Assembly: GCF_014638845.1 (NCBI RefSeq)
Contig: NZ_BMFP01000004.1
Coordinates: 372,001-436,000, forward strand
Length of the DNA stretch: 64,000 nt
Direction of reading: 5' to 3'
Origin: Pontibacter amylolyticus
GTDB lineage: Bacteria > Bacteroidota > Bacteroidia > Cytophagales > Hymenobacteraceae
Positions 52,140 through 60,884 of the stretch are shown in pieces (position 1 is the first letter of the stretch; each line of letters opens with the position of its first letter). The position numbers and the translations under genes were made by a program. The notes beneath the pieces were generated by a model. It was not told where the DNA came from. It saw only the letters and a program-made list of their open reading frames with translations, and did not search any database.

Positions 52140-54284
52140 TTATTCCTCCACTCTCCTGATCAGCTTCTCCAGAATGTTCTGGGCAGCTACGGAAATGATG
52201 GTACCCGGACCGAACACGCCTTCAGCGCCGGCCTTGAACAGGAAGTCGTAGTCCTGGGCAGGTATAACGCCACCCACGATCACCATAATGTCTTCGCGGT
52301 CGAGCTTGCGGAGTTCTTCGATCAGCTGCGGCACCAGCGTTTTGTGGCCGGCTGCCAGCGAGGACACCCCCACTACGTGCACGTCGTTTTCAGCAGCCTG
52401 CATGGCTACCTCGGCCGGCGTCTGGAACAGCGGACCGATGTCTACGTCAAAGCCAAGGTCGGCGAAGGAAGTGGCAATGACCTTAGAGCCGCGGTCGTGA
52501 CCGTCTTGTCCCATTTTGGCGACCATAATGCGCGGTCGGCGGCCTTCCAGTTCCTCGAATTGGTCTGCCAACACTTTGGCCCGCTCGAAGTTCTCGTCGT
52601 CGGAGAGTTCGGCAGAGTAGATGCCTGAAATGGATCGTATCACAGCTTTGTGTCTTCCGTAAATTTTCTCTAATGCGTCAGAAATCTCGCCCAGCGTGGC
52701 ACGCAGACGGGCGGCGTTCACAGCCAACTCCAGCAGATTGCCTTCACCGGATTCAGCGGCCACCGTCAATGCTTGGAGGGCTTCTTCAACCGCCTGGGTG
52801 TAGCGGTTGTCTTTTACCTGGGCCAGTCGGCGGAGCTGCGATTCGCGCACGGCCGTGTTGTCGATGTCGAGGATGTCGATTTCCTGGATCTGGTCCGGGC
52901 GGTACTTGTTCACCCCCACGATCACGTCCTTGCCGGAATCGATGCGGGCCTGCTTGCGGGCAGCGGCTTCCTCGATGCGCATTTTCGGCAGACCGGTTTC
53001 AATGGCCTTGGCCATACCTCCCAGCTCTTCCACTTCCTGAATCAAAGCCCAGGCTTTGTGGGCAATCTCGTGCGTGAGGGCCTCCACATAATAAGAGCCT
53101 CCCCATGGGTCCACCACTTTGGTGATGTTGGTTTCCTGCTGCAAGTAAATCTGCGTGTTACGGGCAATGCGTGCAGAGAAATCGGTTGGCAACGCAATGG
53201 CCTCGTCGAGTGCATTGGTGTGCAAGCTTTGGGTTCCGCCAAGAGCGGCTGCCAGGGCCTCCACGCAGGTGCGGGCCACGTTGTTGAAGGGGTCCTGCTC
53301 GGTCAGACTCCAGCCAGAGGTTTGGCAGTGTGTGCGCAGCGCGAGCGATTTCGGGTTCTTCGGGCTGAACTGTTGGATCAGCTTGGCCCACAGCATACGG
53401 GCGGCGCGCATTTTGGCGATCTCCATGAAATGGTTCATGCCGATGGCCCAGAAAAAGGAGAGGCGTGGAGCGAACACATCAATGTCCATACCTGCCTTCA
53501 GACCGGTGCGCACATACTCCAGGCCGTCGGCCAGGGTATAGGCCAGCTCGATGTCGGCGGTGGCGCCGGCTTCCTGCATGTGGTAGCCCGAAATGGAAAT
53601 CGAGTTAAAGCGCGGCATGTGCTGCGAGGTATACTCAAAGATATCCGCGATGATCTTCATGCTCGGCTCTGGCGGGTAGATGTAGGTGTTGCGCACCATG
53701 AACTCCTTCAGGATGTCGTTCTGGATCGTGCCGCTCAGCTGCTCCGGCGTCACGCCCTGCTCTTCGGCAGCCACAATGTAAAAGGCCATGATCGGCAGCA
53801 CTGCCCCGTTCATCGTCATCGACACCGACATCTCGTTCAACGGAATCTGGTCGAAGAGGATCTTCATGTCCTCCACCGAGTCGATAGCCACACCGGCCTT
53901 GCCCACGTCGCCTTCTACGCGTGGGTGGTCGGAGTCGTAGCCGCGGTGCGTGGCCAGGTCAAAGGCTACCGAAAGGCCTTTCTGTCCGCCGGCCAAATTG
54001 CGGCGGTAAAAAGCGTTGGATTCCTCGGCGGTGGAGAATCCGGCATATTGGCGGATGGTCCAGGGCTTCTGCACATACATGGTGCTGTAGGGGCCGCGCA
54101 GGTAGGGCGGCAGACCAGCGGCAAAGTCCAGGTGCTCGAAGTGTTGAACGTCCTCGGAGGTATAGTAGCTCTTGAGCGGAATCTGCTCGGCCGTCTTCCA
54201 GTTCTTCGGTGGCATTGGGTCTTTGGGACCATGCTCCACCGAAGCAACTTTGTTGATATTTATGTTCGAAAAGTCAGGTTTCAT
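52140..54284 (-). CDS. mutB: Methylmalonyl-CoA mutase, large subunit
   Basis: Adenosylcobalamin enzyme that interconverts (R)-methylmalonyl-CoA and succinyl-CoA. 714 aa. The TIM barrel (about 50-420) has the family blocks [38 protein letters not shown] and [11 protein letters not shown]. The C-terminal cobalamin domain has the cofactor His in [13 protein letters not shown] (about 592-604), then GPLFQTP and GGVIPAQDY. It lies downstream of the small subunit mutA with two unrelated genes in between. Confidence 0.97.
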   Translation of the reverse strand: MKPDFSNININKVASVEHGPKDPMPPKNWKTAEQIPLKSYYTSEDVQHFEHLDFAAGLPPYLRGPYSTMYVQKPWTIRQYAGFSTAEESNAFYRRNLAGGQKGLSVAFDLATHRGYDSDHPRVEGDVGKAGVAIDSVEDMKILFDQIPLNEMSVSMTMNGAVLPIMAFYIVAAEEQGVTPEQLSGTIQNDILKEFMVRNTYIYPPEPSMKIIADIFEYTSQHMPRFNSISISGYHMQEAGATADIELAYTLADGLEYVRTGLKAGMDIDVFAPRLSFFWAIGMNHFMEIAKMRAARMLWAKLIQQFSPKNPKSLALRTHCQTSGWSLTEQDPFNNVARTCVEALAAALGGTQSLHTNALDEAIALPTDFSARIARNTQIYLQQETNITKVVDPWGGSYYVEALTHEIAHKAWALIQEVEELGGMAKAIETGLPKMRIEEAAARKQARIDSGKDVIVGVNKYRPDQIQEIDILDIDNTAVRESQLRRLAQVKDNRYTQAVEEALQALTVAAESGEGNLLELAVNAARLRATLGEISDALEKIYGRHKAVIRSISGIYSAELSDDENFERAKVLADQFEELEGRRPRIMVAKMGQDGHDRGSKVIATSFADLGFDVDIGPLFQTPAEVAMQAAENDVHVVGVSSLAAGHKTLVPQLIEELRKLDREDIMVIVGGVIPAQDYDFLFKAGAEGVFGPGTIISVAAQNILEKLIRRVEE

Positions 54285-54290
54285 ATTTCA

Positions 54291-54330
54291 TTTTTGAATG
54301 AGTGAATGAGTGATTGTGTGAATAAATCTA
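54291..54330. repeat. Single GAGTGAATGAGTGATT arm upstream of mutB
   Basis: TTTTGAATGAGTGAATGAGT starts 6 bp from the mutB ATG. Its vocabulary matches the arms at 54880-55140, but no clear partner arm is found on the GNAT side. Confidence 0.5.
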
Positions 54331-54384
54331 CTCCTAAATCGTCTCATCTCTCTGATATTAACATCTTATAACAGGTTAATAGGT

Positions 54385-54876
54385 TTATGAAATCAGATCA
54401 TACCGTTGTTCTGTCAGTGCTTTGCCAAAGGCAGTGGAAGGTTTCTCTTCCGTCAGCTTAAAACCATAGCGTTTATACAAAGCGATGGCGCCTTCCTGTT
54501 CATGGGTCGTCCAGAGGAAGGCGGAGGTATAGCCCTTCTCCCTGTAGAAATCCATGAACAGGTCCATCAGTTTTCTGCCCAGCCCAATGCCTCTGAATTC
54601 CGGCTCGATCAGGAAGCACCTTAACTGGGCCGCATTCCCAGGGCGGTGCATCAGGAGGAGCGATCCAACGATCCTGCCTTCATGCTCGGCTAGCCATGCC
54701 CGGTCTTTGTTTGGGTCGTACTGGCTGAAAAATTCGTGCAGCCCCTGGGCCACGTAGCTTTCAAACTCGATCCCATAGTTGCACTCGTTACTGTAAAGGG
54801 CACCGTGGCGGAACGTAATGTAGCCAAGGTCTCCTGGTTTTAGCTCCGTTCTGATGGTAAGGTCACTCAGTTGCAT
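54385..54876 (-). CDS. GNAT-family N-acetyltransferase
   Basis: 163 aa. The acetyl-CoA pyrophosphate loop is in RGIGLGRKLMDLFMDF (about 95-110), preceded by the beta-4 strand AQLRCFLIEPEF and followed by ALYKRYGFKLTEE. The N-terminal region (GDLGYITFRHGALYSNECNY) is typical of the subgroup often fused to MarR regulators, but no regulator is fused here. The substrate is unknown. It sits between mutB and an NTF2-like gene, each side separated by arm-type repeats, so it may be a separate unit. Confidence 0.92.
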   Translation of the reverse strand: MQLSDLTIRTELKPGDLGYITFRHGALYSNECNYGIEFESYVAQGLHEFFSQYDPNKDRAWLAEHEGRIVGSLLLMHRPGNAAQLRCFLIEPEFRGIGLGRKLMDLFMDFYREKGYTSAFLWTTHEQEGAIALYKRYGFKLTEEKPSTAFGKALTEQRYDLIS

Positions 54877-54879
54877 GAT

Positions 54880-55140
54880 TTAATTTATTGAGTGAATTAG
54901 TGATTGAGTGCATGAGTGATTTTATTAAGACATCCTGCACTTCATCGTAATTCAAATTATTGCCTCATGTTTAGTGCGTTAGTGAATGCGTTATTGAATG
55001 ATTTTTATCCATTTAGGGAGTGTCGGATGAATGATTGGGCAAGTGAAATTTGTAAACTTCAAATAATTCCCAATTCACAAATTTACTTAACCTTCAATCA
55101 TTAACTCACTCAACCACTCATTCACTAACTCAGTCATTGT
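54880..55140. repeat. Inverted repeat with GAGTGAATTAGTGATT arms
   Basis: Left arm words at 54890-54925 and again 54970-55005 (TTAGTGCGTTAGTGAATGCG). The right arm 55093-55138 (CAATCATTAACTCACTCAAC, CATTCACTAACTCAGTCATT) is the degenerate complement. The left arm begins a few bases from the GNAT ATG, and the right arm ends at the stop codon of the NTF2-like gene. Confidence 0.7.
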
Positions 55141-55611
55141 CTAACTCGCGTGCTCAGCGGTAATCACCCAGCGGCCATTCACTTTCCTCCAGAGCTGCGA
55201 CGATACTCCGCCCATCAGTTTTTTGCCCTGCAGGTCGATCTTCCAGCGGTACACGTAGTACACAGCCTCCGGGCCTACCTGCTCAATGTGCAAGGGTTCG
55301 TAGGAATAGGCGCCCATTTTGCTGCGGTCCGTGAAGTCGGTCTTGAACATGTCCAGCACTTGTTGCCAGCCTTGCTCGGTGCCGTTGCGGCTGATCCAGA
55401 GCATGTCCGGCGACTCCCAGTAAAAGTCCATCGCCTTCTCCAATTCGCCCTTGTTCCAGGCAGCTACCTGCCCGTCGAGGGCCTGTTTTACTTCGGTGAT
55501 CGCGTCGCTCATAGTCGCTGTTTTGTTGTTTTTGAATGTAAAGGCTGTCGCGATAAACAGCAGTATACCTGCTGCCAGGTATAGCACCCTGTTTTTATTG
55601 CTTACCACCAT
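55141..55611 (-). CDS. NTF2/SnoaL-like (DUF4440-type) exported protein
   Basis: 156 aa. N-terminal membrane/signal segment (VLYLAAGILLFIATAF). The rest is a cone-shaped NTF2-like fold: VAAWNKGELEKAMDFYWESP, GTEQGWQQVLDMFKT and RWVITAEHAS, as in DUF4440/SnoaL proteins. Function is unknown. Its ATG overlaps the last 17 bp of mutA, so it is translated from the same transcript as the mutase small subunit. Confidence 0.85.
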   Translation of the reverse strand: MVVSNKNRVLYLAAGILLFIATAFTFKNNKTATMSDAITEVKQALDGQVAAWNKGELEKAMDFYWESPDMLWISRNGTEQGWQQVLDMFKTDFTDRSKMGAYSYEPLHIEQVGPEAVYYVYRWKIDLQGKKLMGGVSSQLWRKVNGRWVITAEHAS

Positions 55612-57433
55612 TGTTCTCTTCGCGCTCCAGGCGCTTCTGCACCAACTCGAGTATGGTGGACATGTCGCAGTCCTCGAAAATAAACTCGTCGTAGCCGTGG
55701 GCTACCAGTTCGTCTTTCATGTGCTGCGGATCGTCGGCCATGATGATGGTCGGTTTGGCTTTGTGCTGGCTGATCTTGGGACCGAACTCGCGGGCATAGG
55801 TTGCTTCCGAAGTGGAAACGACCACTACCTCAGCGGCTGCGTGCAATAGCCTGGTAACGGCGGTTTCCACGTCGTCGTACTGCTGTACCTCTGTCTCAAA
55901 GCCGGCACAGCTGAAGAACTCCTTCGCGAACGAGGCATTGATGTGGCGCTTGGCTGCCTGCCCGATCACGGCAACAATCGCTCTCGGACGGCGCTTGCGC
56001 TTGCGCAAATGCAGCTCGGTTGCCATGCGCATCACCTCTGTCGGGTAGGCGGCACGAGTCGTGTCGAACTCGGCGCGTTGGATCAGCTCCTCCGGGTCGA
56101 AGTCAATCTGCTCTTTCGGGTTCGGGTATTTGTTGGTGCCCACCAGCACCATGCGGCCCGTTGCGATGTCGCGGAACTTCTGGCGACTCACTTCGGTGAT
56201 AGAGCTCAGGATAAAACCATTTTCGTAAGCGGCCTCAAAACCTCCCTGTGCTTCCACTTCTTTAAATAGCTCCCATGCTTTTGAGGCCAGTTCGTTGGTG
56301 AGCGACTCGAGGTAGTAGGAGCCGGCGGCAGGGTCCACGGCTTTGTCCAGGTAGGATTCCTCTTTGAGGATGATGGACACGTTGCGGGCGATGCGCTCCG
56401 AGAACTCGTCTGAATCCTTGAAGGTGCTGTCGAAAGGCAGCACGGTGAGCGAATCAGCGCCGGCGAGAACGGCCGACATGGCCTCCGTGGTCACGCGCAG
56501 CATGTTCACGTAGGGGTCGAGCGTGGTCTGGTACCAGCTGGAAGTCGTGCTGTGGATGCGCAGCTTGGCGGCCAGTGCCGGGTCAGCCTGGTAGGCCTCT
56601 GCCACAGCGGACCACAACAGGCGAAGCGCACGCAGCTTGGCGATCTCGAAAAAGTAATTGGTGCCGGCTCCCATGCAGAACAGCATGTTGCGCAGCACCG
56701 ACTCCAGTGGCTCACCGGCTGTGGTAAGGCGATCGGTATAGGCCACGGCAGCACTCAGGGTATAGGCCACTTCCTGCGTGAGTGAAGCGCCGATGCTACT
56801 GAAATTGGTGCCGCAAACCGTCACGCCGTAGAAGTCAGGACTATCTTTGGTCAGGTCGAGCACCTGGGTGATGGTTTTGATCTCTTCTTCGCTGAGCTGG
56901 CCATTTCCAGACATCGGGTCGTAGTTCAGAAAGCCCTTCAGGTTGCGGTGCGAGGTGTTCTGCTCCGAAAGCGAGGTATAGAGCCTTTTGAGGAAGGCTG
57001 TCGGGTCACTGCCCAGGGTATAGCTGACAGACTGTGTGGTCAGGTCGAGCTGCCCGGTCAGGTAGGCGACATCAAAAGCCTGCGGATCTTCCACGATAAA
57101 GAGAACGCCGTCGGCGCCCCTGCCCAGGGCATCAGCCGCTTTGTCGATGGCAGGTATACCGTTGCCAAGCGCTTTTATTTTCTGGATGTTCTGCCAGCCG
57201 TTGTCACTGCCGGTGGTGCCGCGCAGAAAGGGAAAGTCGCCGGGTTTTTGCTGCGCAAAGGGCAGGTGCTGAATGTCTTCGCGGGTATAGTAGGGCTTGA
57301 TCGTAATGCCTTCATAGGTATGCCAGTCCAGGCTTTCGAGTGGGGTCTCGCGCAGGTCCTTCTGCGCGCGCGCCGCCCAATCGGCTGCCGTGCCCGGCTT
57401 GAATTCTGAGAATAGCTTCTGCTCGTCAGTCAT
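55595..57433 (-). CDS. mutA: Methylmalonyl-CoA mutase, small subunit
   Basis: 612 aa. Related to the large subunit but non-catalytic: the barrel is kept (GITIKPYYTREDIQHLPFA, SSWYQTTLDPYVNMLRV), while in the C-terminal cobalamin-type domain the DxHxxG motif is absent (VIGQAAKRHINASFAKEF). It supports the heterodimer with MutB. In most genomes mutA and mutB are adjacent; here they are separated by an NTF2-like gene and a GNAT gene, about 1.3 kb. Confidence 0.95.
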   Translation of the reverse strand: MTDEQKLFSEFKPGTAADWAARAQKDLRETPLESLDWHTYEGITIKPYYTREDIQHLPFAQQKPGDFPFLRGTTGSDNGWQNIQKIKALGNGIPAIDKAADALGRGADGVLFIVEDPQAFDVAYLTGQLDLTTQSVSYTLGSDPTAFLKRLYTSLSEQNTSHRNLKGFLNYDPMSGNGQLSEEEIKTITQVLDLTKDSPDFYGVTVCGTNFSSIGASLTQEVAYTLSAAVAYTDRLTTAGEPLESVLRNMLFCMGAGTNYFFEIAKLRALRLLWSAVAEAYQADPALAAKLRIHSTTSSWYQTTLDPYVNMLRVTTEAMSAVLAGADSLTVLPFDSTFKDSDEFSERIARNVSIILKEESYLDKAVDPAAGSYYLESLTNELASKAWELFKEVEAQGGFEAAYENGFILSSITEVSRQKFRDIATGRMVLVGTNKYPNPKEQIDFDPEELIQRAEFDTTRAAYPTEVMRMATELHLRKRKRRPRAIVAVIGQAAKRHINASFAKEFFSCAGFETEVQQYDDVETAVTRLLHAAAEVVVVSTSEATYAREFGPKISQHKAKPTIIMADDPQHMKDELVAHGYDEFIFEDCDMSTILELVQKRLEREENNGGKQ

Positions 57434-57524
57434 CGTGTAGGGGTGTTATTTCCTGTAAATATATACTTTCTCTTGCAGCTTATGAAAAGCGGGAAGAAGG
57501 TCTGGCCGTTTTACCACTTTGAAT

Positions 57525-57905
57525 TTAGTCTACGTGAACCACAAAGCGCAGGTATAGCCAAAAACCCAATAAGAGCCAGACCAGGACAATGACAGCCGCC
57601 ATGAAGTAGTTGGGCTTTCGTTCCAGAAGCTGTTGCCTGGCCTTTACGCGGTACTCCGCTACAACCTCCGCGGGCAGCAGCTTCAGGGAGAGCCAGATGC
57701 CGAGCGGGAGCAAGATCAGATCGTCGAGATAACCCAGCACAGGTATAAAGTCCGGTATCAGGTCGATCGGGCTGAAGGCATAGGCAACCGTGAGAATCAG
57801 TACTACCTTGGCAAAAAATGGCACGCGCGGGTCGCGGTAGGCCAGGTATAGGGTATAGATGTCCTCTTTGAGTTTGCGGACGGTGGCTTTCCATTGCTGC
57901 AGCAT
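57525..57905 (-). CDS. YkvA-family (DUF1232) small membrane protein
   Basis: 126 aa. The DUF1232 signature is clear: YLAYRDPRVPFFAKVVLI and AYAFSPIDLIPDFIPVLGYL with the following DDLILLPLGI. Two or three membrane helices, one near the C-terminus (FMAAVIVLVWLLLGFWLYL). Role unknown. It runs divergently from the amidohydrolase at 57971. Confidence 0.9.
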   Translation of the reverse strand: MLQQWKATVRKLKEDIYTLYLAYRDPRVPFFAKVVLILTVAYAFSPIDLIPDFIPVLGYLDDLILLPLGIWLSLKLLPAEVVAEYRVKARQQLLERKPNYFMAAVIVLVWLLLGFWLYLRFVVHVD

Positions 57906-57970
57906 GGATTGTTGTACGGCTATTCCAAAAAATATGTAGCTTTAGAGGAAGCAAACACTTGATCTTAAAA

Positions 57971-59302
57971 ATGATACAGCCTTATACCTTCTTTCAAAAA
58001 GCACTGCCCCTCTGCCTGGGGCTGCTCATGACTGTACCTGCCCTTGCGCAGGACTCCAAACTGCTGGCCAGGGCCAACACCATGGCCGATAAACTGGAGC
58101 CGAAAGTGATCGAGTGGCGACGCGACTTTCACCAATATCCGGAGCTGGGCAACCGCGAGACCAAGACAGCCGAAAAGATTGCAGACCACCTGCGCAAACT
58201 AGGTATAGAGGTACAAACGGGCGTGGCGCATACCGGTGTGGTGGGCATCCTGAAAGGTGGAAAGCCCGGCCCGGTCGTGGCCCTGCGCGCCGATATTGAC
58301 GGTCTGCCGGTGACGGAGCGAACGGATGTGCCTTTTGCTTCCAAAGAGCGCAGCACTTACAACGGACAGGAGGTAGGGGTGATGCACGCCTGCGGCCACG
58401 ACACGCACATCGCCATGCTGATGGGAGCGGCTGAGGTGCTGGCAGGTATGAAAAAAGACTTGAAAGGAACCGTGAAATTTATCTTTCAGCCAGCGGAGGA
58501 GGGATCTCCGGTAGGGGAAGAGGGCGGCGCCGCTCTGATGGTAAAAGAGGGCGTGCTCGACAAGGGGCCGAAACCGGAAGTGATCTTTGGACTGCACATC
58601 AACTCGCAGACGGAGGTGGGCACCATCAAGTATACGCCGGGCGGAACTATGGCGAGCGCCGACATTTTCCGCATCAAAGTAAAAGGCAAGCAGTCGCACG
58701 GCGCCTACCCCTGGTCAGGTATAGACCCGATCGTGGTGTCCGCTCAGATCATCAACGGCCTGCAAACGATCATCAGCCGACAGACGCAGTTGCCGGAAGG
58801 CGCCGCCGTGATCACGGTGGGCAGCATTCATGGCGGGGTGCGCAACAACATCATTCCGGAGGAGGTGCTGATGGAAGGCACCATCCGGGCGCTGGACGTG
58901 GACATGCAAAAGAAGCTGCACGAGAAGCTGAAGCTCACCGCCACCAAAATTGCAGAAGCCAGTGGAGCAGCTGCAGAAGTGGAGATCATCCCACAAACAC
59001 CGGTTACCTACAACGACCCGGCCTTAACGGAGCGCATGCTCCCAACCCTGCACACCGTGGCAGGCCGCGACAAAGTAGTGCTGGCCAAGGCGGTGACCGG
59101 CGCCGAGGATTTTGCGTTCTACCAGGAGAAGATACCGGGCTTGTTCCTTTTCGTTGGCGGGATGTCAAAAGGCAAGAAGCCCGAAGAAGTAGCCCCGCAC
59201 CACACACCGGATTTCTTTATAGATGAAAGCGGCCTGACGCTAGGCGTAAAAACCCTCACCAGCCTGACTTTGAACTACATGGAAGGAAAAGGCAAAAGGT
59301 AA
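57971..59302 (+). CDS. M20-family metallo-amidohydrolase, exported
   Basis: 443 aa from ATG 57971 (MIQPYTFFQKALPLCLGLLM); a TTG four codons earlier is possible. Signal peptide ends near ALAQ. M20D-type metal sites: VALRADIDGLPV, MHACGHDTHIAMLMGAA, FQPAEEGSPVGEEGG, VTGAEDFAFYQ. Relatives cleave N-acyl amino acids or hippurate. The export signal places it in the periplasm, so it probably scavenges acyl amino acids or peptides. It is followed by a terminator and no operon partner. Confidence 0.93.
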   Translation: MIQPYTFFQKALPLCLGLLMTVPALAQDSKLLARANTMADKLEPKVIEWRRDFHQYPELGNRETKTAEKIADHLRKLGIEVQTGVAHTGVVGILKGGKPGPVVALRADIDGLPVTERTDVPFASKERSTYNGQEVGVMHACGHDTHIAMLMGAAEVLAGMKKDLKGTVKFIFQPAEEGSPVGEEGGAALMVKEGVLDKGPKPEVIFGLHINSQTEVGTIKYTPGGTMASADIFRIKVKGKQSHGAYPWSGIDPIVVSAQIINGLQTIISRQTQLPEGAAVITVGSIHGGVRNNIIPEEVLMEGTIRALDVDMQKKLHEKLKLTATKIAEASGAAAEVEIIPQTPVTYNDPALTERMLPTLHTVAGRDKVVLAKAVTGAEDFAFYQEKIPGLFLFVGGMSKGKKPEEVAPHHTPDFFIDESGLTLGVKTLTSLTLNYMEGKGKR

Positions 59303-59312
59303 ACAGGTATAG

Positions 59313-59348
59313 AAAAGCCTCCCTCAACTAGTAATGAGGGAGGCTTTT
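59313..59348. terminator. Bidirectional terminator
   Basis: AAAAGCCTCCCTCA, loop ACTAGTAA, TGAGGGAGGCTTTT, perfect 14-bp arms, between convergent genes ending at 59302 and 59360. Confidence 0.9.
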
Positions 59349-59359
59349 TATTGAATAGT

Positions 59360-60760
59360 TTACTGCAGTACCAGCTTGCCTGTTTCGATGGGCGAGAGCT
59401 GGCTGGTTAAGGTATAGGTATAGAGCCCCGAGGCCAGTTTGGCCGGTCGGGCGAAATCGTTTCTGCCCGGCCTCAAGGTATAGCTCGCCACCACTTTGCC
59501 CGTCACGTCGCGCACCAGCAGGTGAAGGGCCGGCAGATCGGGGGCCTCTATGGTGAACTCGCCCCGTGCCGGGTTGGGGTATAGCTTCACCCTTTCAGTT
59601 GGGAAATCGTCGCCGGAGGAAAGCGGACGCCGCTGCTCCCCCACATAAATGTACGCGAAGGCCCAGGCGAATTCTATGTTCCTAAAATACTGGTGGTCTG
59701 GTAAATCGTATTGTGTCAAGCCTCGCAAGCCAATTAAGTATGGCTCTGTTCGCTCTAGTGCAGGAGTTGGGGTAAAGGTATAAGTAATGGCATAGCCGTT
59801 AGTTGTATCTCTGAACTGCAAGGATGTATCTGCTAATTTAAGTGTGTCAATTTCTCCGAACTGTCTGGCACTTAGAGGCAAGTCACTGGCCGGATTCTTT
59901 TGCAGGTAAAATTCCAGCTTGACCGGCTGTCCGGGCCAGGTCTGTACAGAGCCATCGTCATTCACTGTCAGCCGCTCTTTATTGATTAAGCTAAATTGAG
60001 GCTGATCCAGTCTTTCACCTACCATCAATGTCATTTCTACGACCGTAGATCCCAGTTGTATGCCATCCCTGAACTCTGTTATGCGCACATTAATGATGTA
60101 CTGCCCCTTTGCTCCAGGATTTGGCCAGTGTAGTTCGCCAAACTCGTTTATCCTTAGTCCTTCTGGCTGCTGGTAGCTGGGTGCATTGGCTATCTCGTTT
60201 GCAGATTTTCTATATTTAGGGATCACCAGATCGTACATCAGGTAGTCGCCATCGGCATCGTAGGCCAGGAGGTTGTGTGTCCAGGGCTCATTGGGGAACA
60301 CCTGTACTACTCCCGTACCGGCCAGTTTTACGCTGTTCAGGTTTTTCAGTGAACTGCCTGCTTTCACGTTGGTATAGATATAAAAGGCAAGTTGATCAGT
60401 TGGAGGTGCCAGATTCAGGATGAGAGCGTTCCTGTTCTCTCCGATCCAACTTACAATGTAGTCACCTGCCGAGGAATAGGTATGCGACCACCTGAAAACA
60501 GAGGTGTAAAAACTTTTACTGTACGTTGGTAAGGCAGCTCTTTCAACCATCACATTATTGCCATCTCCCATATTCATAAAAACAGCTGGGTCAGAAGCTG
60601 TTGATGCCGTGTAATTGTAAGTCGTCATCTCAAAATTGAGCTTTAGCGGGTTCTGTGGGTCGGTTGTATAACTGATGTAGCCGCTGTAAATGTGTGTTGC
60701 CTGTACTAGTACGGGTGCCAGAAACAGAACAAGTAAGCAGAGTAAAGGTTTGATATTCAT
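59360..60760 (-). CDS. T9SS-sorted secreted protein (paralogue 1)
   Basis: 466 aa. Signal peptide MNIKPLLCLLVLFLAPVLVQ, then the opening ATHIYSGYISY shared with its neighbour. The middle is Ig-like strands with no enzyme motif. The last 70 residues are a type A sorting domain (VKLYPNPARGEFTIEA, RDVTGKVVASYTL, SGLYTYTLTS), which directs the protein through the type IX secretion system to the surface. Probable role: surface structure or adhesion. Same strand, 125 bp after the paralogue. Confidence 0.92.
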   Translation of the reverse strand: MNIKPLLCLLVLFLAPVLVQATHIYSGYISYTTDPQNPLKLNFEMTTYNYTASTASDPAVFMNMGDGNNVMVERAALPTYSKSFYTSVFRWSHTYSSAGDYIVSWIGENRNALILNLAPPTDQLAFYIYTNVKAGSSLKNLNSVKLAGTGVVQVFPNEPWTHNLLAYDADGDYLMYDLVIPKYRKSANEIANAPSYQQPEGLRINEFGELHWPNPGAKGQYIINVRITEFRDGIQLGSTVVEMTLMVGERLDQPQFSLINKERLTVNDDGSVQTWPGQPVKLEFYLQKNPASDLPLSARQFGEIDTLKLADTSLQFRDTTNGYAITYTFTPTPALERTEPYLIGLRGLTQYDLPDHQYFRNIEFAWAFAYIYVGEQRRPLSSGDDFPTERVKLYPNPARGEFTIEAPDLPALHLLVRDVTGKVVASYTLRPGRNDFARPAKLASGLYTYTLTSQLSPIETGKLVLQ

Positions 60761-60884
60761 AGGTATAGGCTTTAAGAATATAAATGTAACAATAGATTCT
60801 TAATACGCTAATATTGTAATAATATTGTGATTTTTTTGCCTAATATATATTGCCCTAAATTTCAGCTATACCTGTTTGGCAGCT

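Noticed and set aside
52773..54305. 510-codon plus-strand frame
   Set aside because: Shadow of mutB on the opposite strand; His/Gly/Val-rich with no domain.
54916..55104. 62-codon frame in the 54.9-55.1 kb spacer
   Set aside because: Composed of repeat-arm sequence and AT-rich spacer; no ribosome-binding or promoter context.
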